Shown piece after piece: positions 1 through 6,439 of a stretch of 7,521 nt of DNA; the stretch's first letter is position 1, and every line of letters begins with the position of its first letter. The notes beneath the pieces are model-generated. The model saw only the letters and a program-made list of their open reading frames with translations. It did not search any database and had not been told where the DNA came from. This DNA is from an uncultured Ruminococcus sp. (GTDB taxonomy: Bacteria > Bacillota > Clostridia > Oscillospirales > Ruminococcaceae): positions 1 through 7,521 of the forward strand of contig CANQCJ010000104.1 of the NCBI GenBank assembly GCA_947589205.1, given 5' to 3'. A program made the translations under genes and the position numbers.

Positions 1-1537
1 GCAGCGGGCGCTGGAGTTCGGCGACCTCGACGAGCTGAAGGCAAAGTACGGCGAGCTGCTTGAAAAGGTGGTGGTAGAGCTTACCGAGCAGACCGAGATA
101 AGCGATGAAAAGCTGAAATATATCCAGCAGAGGCTCAAAGCAAGCAATATGCAGCTTGCGATAGACGATTACGGAACGGGCTATTCAAACACCTCAAATC
201 TTATAAGATACGACCCCGACATAGTAAAGATAGACCGTTCGCTTATCGCGGATATCGACAAAAAGGAAAAAAACCGCGGCATAGTTTCGGGAATAATAGA
301 CTTCTTGCACGCAAGCGGTTATATCGCGCTCGCAGAGGGCGTTGAAACGGCGGAGGAGCTGTATACGCTTATAAACATGAGCGCGGATCTTATCCAGGGC
401 TACTATGTTTCAAGACCCAAGCCGGTGCTTTTGCACGAGGTCTCAAAGAGCATAAAAGAAGAGATAATCAGGATAAATCTTGAAGCGAGCGGTCAGATAC
501 AGAAGATCTACCGCACGAGCGGAAATGAAACGATAGATCTTTCGGCTCTCGCGCTGGAAAAATACACCGATGTGTTCATAGATTCAGGCAGGGTAACGCT
601 CATAGGCGACAAGGAGCATTCCGCTCATATCGGACTTACCGTCAAGGACAATGCGGACGTTCAGATAGTTCTCCACGGAGTGAATATCGACGTTGACGCG
701 GGAAGATCCGCGCTGCGTCTCGGAAGCTCGAGCAATGCGGAGCTTATAATAGAGGGCGACAACGTTATCGGAAAGCTCGGCATCTTCGTTCCGCGTTCGG
801 CTTCGATAAAGCTGAGCGGTTCGGGAAATCTGACGATAGTTTCCGAGGAGGAGGACTGCTATGCGATAGGCTGTCCGTCGGAGCTGAGCTGCGGAAATAT
901 TCTTATAGACATCAGCGGCAGACTCGAGCTTATAGTAAACGGCGATAAATGCGCCTGCATCGGCGGCGGCAGGAACGACGATAACAACAGCATAACGATC
1001 TTGGGCGGCGCGCTCAATATCACCTGCACCGGAGGCTATTGCGTCGGCATAGGCTATATTACCGGCAAAGCGAATATAAGCATAAGCGACTGCGGTATCG
1101 TCATGAAGATACTCGCCGCAAATTCCGTGGGAATAGGTTCGGCGGACGGAGATCTCGATGTAAAAATAGAAAATTTCAGCATAGAATATTCAAGCTCCGG
1201 CAACAGGCTCTGCGGAATAGGAACGCTTGGCGGCAAGGAGGGCTCTCTTGTTTTCTCGCGCGGTCAGTTCTTTACAAAGATGAACGGAAAGAGCATAATC
1301 TGCGCAGGCTCTCATGGAGCGGATATAGATCTGAAGATGGAGCATTCGATGTTCAAGCTTTACGCCGAGGGCGGTGCGATAACCGGTATCGGAGACAGGA
1401 CCGGTTCGGGCGATGTGACCATCTTGAAGAGCGAGCTTAACGTAACGCTTTGTACCGGAAACGGCTTTGCTATAGGCAGCGAGGGCGGCAGGGTAAGCAT
1501 AGAGGGCGGTACGAAAACTATCAAGATAAACGAGTGA
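1..1537 (+). CDS. EAL-domain cyclic-di-GMP phosphodiesterase with C-terminal beta-helix-like repeats (5' partial)
   Basis: The reading frame is open from the left edge (first whole codon at base 2), so the N-terminus lies outside the window; an internal GTG at 68 is not needed as a start. The first part is the second half of an EAL domain, which hydrolyses cyclic-di-GMP to pGpG. Visible active-site motifs are ELTE (77-88), DDYGTGYS (from 164), the KID lysine (227), AEGVET (from 332) and the LIQG glutamine (395). All are intact, so the enzyme is probably active, though the EAL signature itself is off-window. From about base 560 the protein becomes a glycine-rich repeat array: eight G-I-G-like turns whose last Gly codons fall at 869, 962, 1052, 1136, 1220, 1307, 1391 and 1475, a spacing of 28-31 residues. 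This suggests a parallel beta-helix. No signal peptide or membrane segment separates the two parts, so both should be cytoplasmic. All 11 cysteines lie in the repeat part. The role of the repeats is unknown. It is followed 15 bases later by the diguanylate cyclase gene, probably in one operon. Confidence 0.9.
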   Translation, partial: QRALEFGDLDELKAKYGELLEKVVVELTEQTEISDEKLKYIQQRLKASNMQLAIDDYGTGYSNTSNLIRYDPDIVKIDRSLIADIDKKEKNRGIVSGIIDFLHASGYIALAEGVETAEELYTLINMSADLIQGYYVSRPKPVLLHEVSKSIKEEIIRINLEASGQIQKIYRTSGNETIDLSALALEKYTDVFIDSGRVTLIGDKEHSAHIGLTVKDNADVQIVLHGVNIDVDAGRSALRLGSSSNAELIIEGDNVIGKLGIFVPRSASIKLSGSGNLTIVSEEEDCYAIGCPSELSCGNILIDISGRLELIVNGDKCACIGGGRNDDNNSITILGGALNITCTGGYCVGIGYITGKANISISDCGIVMKILAANSVGIGSADGDLDVKIENFSIEYSSSGNRLCGIGTLGGKEGSLVFSRGQFFTKMNGKSIICAGSHGADIDLKMEHSMFKLYAEGGAITGIGDRTGSGDVTILKSELNVTLCTGNGFAIGSEGGRVSIEGGTKTIKINE

Positions 1538-1538
1538 A

Positions 1539-1545
1539 CGGAGGG
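1539..1545 (+). promoter_or_regulatory. Ribosome binding site of the diguanylate cyclase gene
   Basis: CGGAGGG ends 7 bases before the ATG at 1553, inside the 15-base gap after the phosphodiesterase stop codon. It fixes the start at 1553 rather than the second in-frame ATG at 1562, and the tight spacing supports co-transcription. Confidence 0.8.
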
Positions 1546-1552
1546 AAGCTTT

Positions 1553-3901
1553 ATGGACACAATGGAAAGCCGCAGACGTATACAGATAGGATTGTTGGTA
1601 AGTCATCTTGAAGAGGACTTTGACGATTCCGTCTGCGAGGGCGCGATGCTTGCCGCGGAGCAGGCCGACGCCAATCTTGTGATATTCCCCGGAAGATATA
1701 TAGACGGAGTTTACGCGGACAAGCTGAGAACGGAGTACGAGTATCAGTACAACACGGTATTTCAGTATGCCTGCGATAACAAATTCGATGTGCTTCTCGT
1801 GCTTATCGGCACGATAGGCAGTCATCTCGACAAGGACAAAAAGAAAAAATTTCTCGATAAATTCAAGGTGCCGGTAATAACCATAACCGCAAAGGTCGGC
1901 GATTATCCGTGCATAACTATCGACAACAAGACCGGAATGCAGCAGGCTATACGGCATCTTATAGACGTCCACGGCTGCCGAAAAATAGGCTTTATGAGCG
2001 GACCGAAAACGAGCGAGGACGCTGTTGAAAGGCTGAATGTTTATAAAGAAACTATCGCCGAATACGGGATAGAATATGACGAGAGCCGTGTGGAATACGG
2101 CAATTTTTCAAAGTATGTATCCGATAAGGTCGGCGCGCTGATAGACCGCTGTCCCGAGCTTGAAGCGATAGTTTTCGCAAACGACCAGATGGCGTTAGCG
2201 GGCTATGCGGCTATGGAGGAAAGAGGCTTGAGACCAGGAAAGGATATTTTCGTAACAGGCTTTGACAACGACCCTGTAGCCGAGGAGCTTACCCCTCACC
2301 TGACCACCGTAAAAGCCGACCCGTCGGTGCTCGGCTATAACGCCGTTATCGAAGCGGTGAATTTTGTCAACAACGGCACGCTTGAAAAGGACAACATACC
2401 CTCGTCGCTCATCTGCCGAAATTCCTGCGGCTGCACCGGCAATCCGCGCCTTAAAACGCTCTCGTTCAAAAACATAGCGGAGGATCCCGAAAGGTTCGCG
2501 CATGAAACTGCGGATTTTCTTTTGGACAAATACAAATCGAGCGACGCGGCTAAACGATTAAGAGAAGAGTTTGCGGGATTTATACTTAAAATAAACGAAT
2601 TTTGTCATGATACGAACACCGCGGATCTGTCGCTGCGCGAAGAGATATTGGAACGCGCGGACAGTCTTGCGAACGGCGACCTTTTCAAATTCGTGGTAAT
2701 GGACAGCCTTTATGCGATCGTGGAATTTGTACACCAGTTCTATTCGGCGCGGCTGGAGGAATTTGACGACCTTATGGCGATAAATCAGCTCTTTATACAG
2801 ATATATAAGATAATCGCCGAAAGAAACGCCTCCTACTGCAAGGACAAGCTTGACGACAATCATTTTCTTACCTGGCAGACAAATTCCATAACCCGCGATA
2901 TGCTTGTATTTGAAGCCTATGACGACCGCGCATATCAGACGGTGGTGGACAAGCTGACGCGGCTGCATATGACGGCGAGCTATTTGTTTTCCTACGAGCC
3001 TGCGATAATAAACAGCAAGGAGGAGATCTGGAAAACGCCGGAGACTTTAAAGCTCAAAGCCTACCACAACGGCGGCGAGGCGATACAGCTTCCCCCCGAA
3101 AAGCAGAGCATACGCGGAACGGAGCTTTTTTCAAATCCGTATCTGCCCAACGACAGAAGATACACGCTTGTCGTCTCGACGCTCTTTTCAAACGAGGAGC
3201 ATTACGGCATACTGCTTTGCGAGCTGGAGCATGAGTATTTCCATTATATCCAGTCGGTAACGGTACAGCTCTGCGCCGCGCTCAAAATAATAACGCTTAT
3301 GAAGCAGCAGACCAAGATCAGGCGTCAGCTCCAGCAGAGCCTTATCGAGATAAAGGAAAACAATCAGATACTTAGCGATCTTTCCAAGCAGGACGAGCTT
3401 ACCGGCGCATACAACAGGCGCGGCTTCTTTGAGGAGGTGCGTAAGAGGCTGAAGCAAAAGGCCGAGGAGGAGTACGGCTCGGGCGCTATCATGGTATTCG
3501 GAGACGTCGACAGTCTAAAGACCATAAACGACGGCTTCGGGCACGAGGAGGGCGATTTTGCGATACGCTCCGCCGCAGAGATACTGACAAACGCTTTCGG
3601 AAGCGATGAGATATTGGGCAGGATAGGCGGAGACGAGTTTGTAGTCTGCGCGTTCCCGTCAAAGGATATATCTATCCCGCAGTTAAGGGCGCATATCGAG
3701 GAGATAGCATTAAAATACAACCGCGAGCACGCTAAGGATAAACCGTATATCGTGCATATAAGCGTGGGAGTTTATCCGTTCAGCTGCACCGAATCGGTCG
3801 AGATAGGCGAATTGCTGAGCCACGCGGATACGCTGCTTTACGAGCAGAAAAAGCTCAAAAAACCGATAATCAAGGCTGAACGCCCCGATTGGCAGGACTG
3901 A
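1553..3901 (+). CDS. Diguanylate cyclase (GGDEF) with N-terminal LacI-type substrate-binding domain
   Basis: The 782-residue protein is predicted to make cyclic-di-GMP from two GTP. Residues about 9-295 resemble the periplasmic-binding-protein-like sensor of LacI-family regulators (Peripla_BP_3): IGLLVSHLEEDF near the start, ITIDNKTGMQQAIRHL, KIGFMSGP, FANDQMALAGYAAMEERG, VTGFDNDP and a closing SCGC at 291-294. There is no DNA-binding helix-turn-helix before it and no signal peptide, so an intracellular ligand is likely. Residues about 300-590 are an unassigned helical and possibly GAF-like region. A short coiled coil (KQQTKIRRQLQQSLIEIKEN) leads into the GGDEF domain, about 610-775, with DELTGAYNRRGF at 614, metal-binding Asp at 651 and GGDEF at 692-696. 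The signature is intact. The usual RxxD inhibitory I-site five residues upstream is absent (Gly and Glu occupy the Arg and Asp positions), so product inhibition is probably lost. It sits directly behind the phosphodiesterase gene. The ligand cannot be told from sequence. Confidence 0.92.
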   Translation: MDTMESRRRIQIGLLVSHLEEDFDDSVCEGAMLAAEQADANLVIFPGRYIDGVYADKLRTEYEYQYNTVFQYACDNKFDVLLVLIGTIGSHLDKDKKKKFLDKFKVPVITITAKVGDYPCITIDNKTGMQQAIRHLIDVHGCRKIGFMSGPKTSEDAVERLNVYKETIAEYGIEYDESRVEYGNFSKYVSDKVGALIDRCPELEAIVFANDQMALAGYAAMEERGLRPGKDIFVTGFDNDPVAEELTPHLTTVKADPSVLGYNAVIEAVNFVNNGTLEKDNIPSSLICRNSCGCTGNPRLKTLSFKNIAEDPERFAHETADFLLDKYKSSDAAKRLREEFAGFILKINEFCHDTNTADLSLREEILERADSLANGDLFKFVVMDSLYAIVEFVHQFYSARLEEFDDLMAINQLFIQIYKIIAERNASYCKDKLDDNHFLTWQTNSITRDMLVFEAYDDRAYQTVVDKLTRLHMTASYLFSYEPAIINSKEEIWKTPETLKLKAYHNGGEAIQLPPEKQSIRGTELFSNPYLPNDRRYTLVVSTLFSNEEHYGILLCELEHEYFHYIQSVTVQLCAALKIITLMKQQTKIRRQLQQSLIEIKENNQILSDLSKQDELTGAYNRRGFFEEVRKRLKQKAEEEYGSGAIMVFGDVDSLKTINDGFGHEEGDFAIRSAAEILTNAFGSDEILGRIGGDEFVVCAFPSKDISIPQLRAHIEEIALKYNREHAKDKPYIVHISVGVYPFSCTESVEIGELLSHADTLLYEQKKLKKPIIKAERPDWQD

Positions 3902-3945
3902 AAATATATTTTCCGAAAATATATTTTCCGGAAATATATTTTAAA
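3901..3945 (+). repeat. Three tandem 15-bp AT-rich palindromic repeats
   Basis: Two perfect copies of AAAATATATTTTCCG (3901-3915 and 3916-3930) are followed by a degraded third, GAAATATATTTTAAA (3931-3945). The core AAAATATATTTT is its own reverse complement. Copies two and three can also fold as a hairpin with 10-bp arms (3917-3926 with 3932-3941) around TCCGG. The array begins on the last base of the diguanylate cyclase stop codon and lies just before the LRR/fibronectin gene. It could be a set of operator sites or a weak A/T-rich terminator; the sequence does not decide. Confidence 0.7.
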
Positions 3946-3975
3946 AAATTTTAATTTAAGGGAGATGCATTGACA

Positions 3976-5166
3976 ATGAAGAAAAAATTGACGGCGATGC
4001 TGCTTGCGGCAGCTATCGCGGCAGGCGCGGGAGCAGCCGCTCCGACGGTATCCGACGCCGTGACAAACGGCGCGGTGATAACAGCGAGTGCGTCAAGCGA
4101 GGAGGATCTCGGCGAGATATACACCTCGGGAGACTATTCGTATTATCTCTGGGCTGACGGCGAATCGGCGGGCATCGTCGAATACACCGGTTCGGCGGAA
4201 GCTCTCGTTATCCCCTCAACGCTGGACGGACACCCGGTGAGGGAGATCTACATAGGCGCGTTTATGTCTAACACGACGCTGAGAAGCGTTACTATCCCGG
4301 ACGGAGTTTTAGCCATCGACGGCGGAGCGTTCGACAGCTGCACCTCGCTGAGTACCGTTTCCATACCCGATTCGATGGAATATATAGGAAATTACGCTTT
4401 CTGCTACTGTCCGGAGCTGAAAATAGTCACCATACCCAAGTCGGTCGAAGAGGTGGGAAAATTCGCTTTCGGCTATGCGCTTAACGCGGTGACGGGAGAT
4501 GAAATGAAATACCCCGACGACTTTAAGCTCAAATGCTATCCCGGCACGGCGGGCGAAAAATATGCCAAAGATAACGGCATAGATTACGAGCTTATAATAA
4601 ACGTCGGCAAGGTCAAGGCGGCGGGCTATTCTTCTACGACAAGCACCGTTACGATAAAGTGGGATAAGGTGGAAAACGCCACCGGCTACAGGATCTACAA
4701 ATACGACGCTAATAAAAAGAAGTGGATAACGGTAAAAGACACCGCCGCAAGCTCCAAGAGCTTTAAGCTTACAAAGCTGAAAGCCGGAACGACTTACAAA
4801 TACAAGGTAAAGGCGTTCAACAAGACCAACGGCAGGACCGTCTGGGGCGCTGCGAGCGACACCATTACCACCGCTACCTGCCCGTCAAAGCCGACTATCA
4901 GCAAGGTGAGCAAGTCCAAGACCGCGGTAAGAGTTTACTGGAAAAAGGTAACGGGAGCAAGCGGATATAAGCTCCAGCAGTATGACAGCGCGGCTAAAAA
5001 ATGGAAAACCGTCAACACGCTGAGATCTTCCGTAACAAATTACAAGGTGACGGGTCTCGAACCCAACACCGCCTACAAGTTCAGGATACAGGCGTACAAA
5101 AACGCCGGCGGTCAGAAGGCGTTCTCCTCATGGAGCGCGACCAAAAAGGCGACCACCAAAAAGTAA
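3976..5166 (+). CDS. Secreted BspA-like LRR_5 protein with two fibronectin type III domains
   Basis: The 396-residue protein begins with a signal peptide (MKKK, then a run rich in Ala and Leu; likely cleavage near the ASA around residue 39). Residues about 45-80 form a lead-in, SGDYSYYLWADGE to IPSTLDGHPV. Then come about three LRR_5 (BspA/TpLRR) repeats with the IPDGV/IPDSM/IPKSV and GAF/YAF pattern, capped by the family's closing segment YPGTAGEKYAKDNGIDYE. Two fibronectin III-like domains follow, about 212-302 and 303-396, both with TGYRIYKYD/SGYKLQQYD and TYKYKVKAF/AYKFRIQAY strands. There is no LPXTG, dockerin or membrane anchor, so it is probably released or bound non-covalently. Such proteins often act in adhesion or matrix binding; that is family knowledge, not shown here. 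I chose ATG 3976. An in-frame TTG at 3970 lies closer to the GGGAG at 3960-3964 (5 bases versus 11) and would add only two residues. No clear promoter is visible in the 68-bp gap, so read-through from upstream is possible. Confidence 0.88.
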   Translation: MKKKLTAMLLAAAIAAGAGAAAPTVSDAVTNGAVITASASSEEDLGEIYTSGDYSYYLWADGESAGIVEYTGSAEALVIPSTLDGHPVREIYIGAFMSNTTLRSVTIPDGVLAIDGGAFDSCTSLSTVSIPDSMEYIGNYAFCYCPELKIVTIPKSVEEVGKFAFGYALNAVTGDEMKYPDDFKLKCYPGTAGEKYAKDNGIDYELIINVGKVKAAGYSSTTSTVTIKWDKVENATGYRIYKYDANKKKWITVKDTAASSKSFKLTKLKAGTTYKYKVKAFNKTNGRTVWGAASDTITTATCPSKPTISKVSKSKTAVRVYWKKVTGASGYKLQQYDSAAKKWKTVNTLRSSVTNYKVTGLEPNTAYKFRIQAYKNAGGQKAFSSWSATKKATTKK

Positions 5167-5193
5167 GTCATAAAAAATTTACAAATTTTAACG

Positions 5194-5222
5194 CGCCGAG
5201 TGGTTGACAAGATCACTCGGCG
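5194..5222 (+). promoter_or_regulatory. 9-bp inverted repeat enclosing the rplJ -35 box
   Basis: CGCCGAGTG (5194-5202) and CACTCGGCG (5214-5222) pair perfectly around an 11-base centre that contains the -35 hexamer TTGACA. No T-run follows, so a standard terminator is unlikely. A protein bound to this dyad would occlude the -35. No regulator is identifiable. Confidence 0.6.
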
Positions 5223-5233
5223 TATGTTATAAT
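5204..5233 (+). promoter_or_regulatory. Sigma-A-type promoter of the rplJ-rplL operon
   Basis: A consensus TTGACA (5204-5209) and consensus TATAAT (5228-5233) are separated by 18 bases, with an extended -10 TG at 5225-5226. AT-rich sequence upstream (5171-5190) could act as a distal UP element. Transcription should start near 5238-5241, where the leader RNA fold begins. The strength suits a ribosomal protein operon. Confidence 0.85.
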
Positions 5234-5236
5234 TAT

Positions 5237-5312
5237 AAGGCATTCGTGATCTAAAGACAGCCGGCATAAAGGTAAGTCCGGCCGAGGAGCGGAGTATTTT
5301 TTATCATGCTTT
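5237..5312 (+). ncRNA. Ribosomal protein L10 leader RNA
   Basis: The 5' untranslated region carries the hallmark L10-leader string AAAGACAGCCGG and TCCGGCCGAGG. GCCGG (5260-5264) pairs with CCGGC (5278-5282) to form the inner helix next to the GACAG / CCGAGG internal loop, which in this family is the kink-turn bound by L10. A basal helix closes the element: AAGGCAT (5237-5243) pairs with ATGCTTT (5306-5312), and GAT (5248-5250) with ATC (5303-5305). In Bacillus subtilis the L10-L12 complex binds such a leader and feeds back on rplJL expression. The same logic is inferred here from the motif and the attenuator just downstream. Confidence 0.85.
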
Positions 5313-5316
5313 TTTC

Positions 5317-5363
5317 ACTTCTCCTTTTGTTCCTTCACGGAGCTTGGAGAAGTTTTCTTTATT
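5317..5363 (+). terminator. Attenuator terminator in the rplJ leader
   Basis: ACTTCTCC (5317-5324) pairs with GGAGAAGT (5346-5353). Inside, GTTCC (5329-5333) pairs with GGAGC (5339-5343) around TTCAC. A T-rich tract follows (5353-5363), giving an intrinsic terminator upstream of the rplJ start. The 5' arm can instead pair with upstream bases: GGAG 5286-5289 with CTCC, and GAGT 5292-5295 with ACTT. This offers an antiterminator that L10 binding to the leader would disfavour. The terminator is seen in the sequence; the switch is inference. Confidence 0.8.
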
Positions 5364-5387
5364 TGCACAATGCTATTTTTTGATTCA

Positions 5388-5394
5388 AGAGGTG
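5388..5394 (+). promoter_or_regulatory. Ribosome binding site of rplJ
   Basis: AGAGGTG lies 6 bases before ATG 5401. It decides the start: an upstream in-frame TTG at 5344 would lie inside the attenuator hairpin and has no ribosome binding site. Confidence 0.8.
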
Positions 5395-5400
5395 AAAAAT

Positions 5401-5913
5401 ATGGCAAGTGAAAAGGTTCTGGCTTCAAAAAAGGAAAGAGTCGCGCAGCTTGCAGAGCTTATCAAAAATTCCTGCTCGGGCGCGCTTGTTGATTACACCG
5501 GAATAACCGTTGAGGAGGACACAAAGCTCCGCAGAGAGATGCGCGAGAACAATATCTCCTATTTCGTTGAGAAGAACACCATGCTTCGTCTCGCTTTCAA
5601 GGAAGCGGGTATCGAGGGACTTGACGACGTTCTTAACGGCGCGACCGCTATCGCTGTTTCCGCAGACGATGAGACCGCTCCCGCAAGAGTTCTCGGCAAG
5701 TACGCCGACGATCTCGGAGACAAGAAGTTCTTCCTTAAAGCCGGCTACATCGGCACGACCGTTTACGATGAAGCGGGCGTTACCGCGCTTTCAAAGATCC
5801 CGTCAAAGGAAACGCTGCTCGCACAGCTCGTCGGTTCTTTGCAGGGTCCGCTTACAAAGCTCGCAGCTACTATCAAGGCAGTTGCAGAAAAACAGGAGGG
5901 CGACGCGGCGTAA
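5401..5913 (+). CDS. rplJ: 50S ribosomal protein L10
   Basis: The 170-residue protein matches L10 in length and motifs: LAELIKNSCSGALVDYTGITV, LRREMRENNISYFVEKNTMLRLA, GATAIAVSADD, APARVL and the C-terminal helix LVGSLQGPLTKLAATIKAVAEK. The N-terminal domain binds 23S rRNA at the stalk base and the C-terminal helix carries L7/L12 dimers, so the pair builds the GTPase-recruiting stalk of the 50S subunit. Starting at 5401 gives MASEKVLASKKERV, the expected N-terminus. It is the first gene of the rplJ-rplL operon, expressed from the promoter near 5204 and probably autoregulated through the L10 leader and attenuator. The usual upstream neighbours rplK and rplA are absent; a secreted LRR/fibronectin gene is there instead. 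Confidence 0.97.
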   Translation: MASEKVLASKKERVAQLAELIKNSCSGALVDYTGITVEEDTKLRREMRENNISYFVEKNTMLRLAFKEAGIEGLDDVLNGATAIAVSADDETAPARVLGKYADDLGDKKFFLKAGYIGTTVYDEAGVTALSKIPSKETLLAQLVGSLQGPLTKLAATIKAVAEKQEGDAA

Positions 5914-5930
5914 TTACCGCTTTGCCGAGG

Positions 5931-5975
5931 GCGGCTTGATAACAGCCGCATGACCCGCACGCGGCTATCGCCGCG
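5931..5975 (+). promoter_or_regulatory. Two intercistronic hairpins between rplJ and rplL
   Basis: GCGGCT (5931-5936) pairs with AGCCGC (5944-5949) around seven bases, and CGCGGC (5960-5965) pairs with GCCGCG (5970-5975) around TATC. The arms are related, so GCGGCT at 5961-5966 could pair instead with AGCCGC at 5944-5949. No T-run follows, so simple termination is unlikely. RNA processing, stabilisation or tuning of the higher L7/L12 output is possible. Confidence 0.55.
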
Positions 5976-5994
5976 CGACTTAAAATTTAAAGTA

Positions 5995-6001
5995 AAAGGA
6001 G
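5995..6001 (+). promoter_or_regulatory. Ribosome binding site of rplL
   Basis: AAAGGAG lies 9 bases before ATG 6011, just beyond the intercistronic hairpins and an AT-rich single-stranded-looking stretch. This should leave it open for initiation. Confidence 0.75.
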
Positions 6002-6010
6002 TAAATTATC

Positions 6011-6379
6011 ATGGCAAGTGAAAAAATTATGAATATGATCGAAGAGATCAAGGCTATGAGCGTTCTTGAGCTTAAAGAGCTTGTTGACGCTATCCAGGAA
6101 GAGTTCGGCGTTACCGCCGCTATCGCTGCAGGTCCTGCCGCAGCAGCCGCTCCCGCAGAGGCTGAAAAGACCGAGTTCGACGTTGTTCTCGCTTCCTTCA
6201 ACGACGCTAAGATGAACGTTATCAAGGCTGTTAAGACTATCACCGGTCTCGGACTTAAGGAAGCTAAGGCTCTCGTTGAAGAAGCTCCCAAGGCTATCAA
6301 AGAGGGCGTTTCCAAGGCGGAGGCTGAGGACCTCAAGGCTCAGCTCGAGGCTGCGGGTGCTACTGTTGAGCTTAAGTGA
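6011..6379 (+). CDS. rplL: 50S ribosomal protein L7/L12
   Basis: The 122-residue protein has the full L7/L12 layout. An N-terminal dimerisation and L10-binding segment (about 1-35, with MSVLELKELVDAIQEEFGV) is followed by an Ala/Pro-rich flexible hinge (about 36-52) and the globular C-terminal domain that contacts translation factors (about 55-122), with EFDVVLASF, NVIKAVKTITGLGLKEAKALVEEAPK and a terminal ATVELK. It is present in several dimers per ribosome on L10, so more of it is needed than L10. Translation starts from its own ribosome binding site 97 bases after rplJ, within the same operon. A strong terminator follows at once, so rpoB-rpoC, the common downstream genes, are not part of this transcript. 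The first 14 bases of the gene are identical to those of rplJ. Confidence 0.98.
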   Translation: MASEKIMNMIEEIKAMSVLELKELVDAIQEEFGVTAAIAAGPAAAAAPAEAEKTEFDVVLASFNDAKMNVIKAVKTITGLGLKEAKALVEEAPKAIKEGVSKAEAEDLKAQLEAAGATVELK

Positions 6380-6398
6380 TTTTATGAAAAATCAAAAC

Positions 6399-6426
6399 GG
6401 CGGAGTTTTATGCTCCGCCTTTTTTT
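6399..6426 (+). terminator. Intrinsic terminator after rplL, probably bidirectional
   Basis: GGCGGAG (6399-6405) pairs with CTCCGCC (6413-6419) around TTTTATG and is followed by seven T residues (6420-6426). On the other strand the same stem is followed by a T-rich tract read from the A-rich bases 6386-6397, so it can also end the convergent XRE gene transcript. Confidence 0.92.
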
Positions 6427-6439
6427 GTGTGAAAAAATA

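Noticed and set aside
1190..1972. Long open frame on the - strand (260 codons)
   Set aside because: It lies opposite two well-supported + strand genes, has no recognisable domain, and arises from the codon bias of those genes.
3902..3975. Cyclic-di-GMP riboswitch upstream of the LRR/fibronectin gene
   Set aside because: The gap is too short and too AT-rich, and I see none of the conserved GEMM bases; the tandem repeats account for most of it.
5194..5222. Terminator for the LRR/fibronectin gene
   Set aside because: The stem is good, but no T-run follows it and it overlaps a strong promoter, so an operator-like role fits better.
5344..5400. Upstream TTG start extending rplJ by 19 residues
   Set aside because: It begins inside the attenuator hairpin, has no ribosome binding site, and adds residues not seen in L10; ATG 5401 has a good site at the right distance.
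5980..6336. Open frame on the - strand opposite rplL
   Set aside because: Its Ala/Ser-rich translation is a shadow of the rplL coding sequence and has no start signal of its own.
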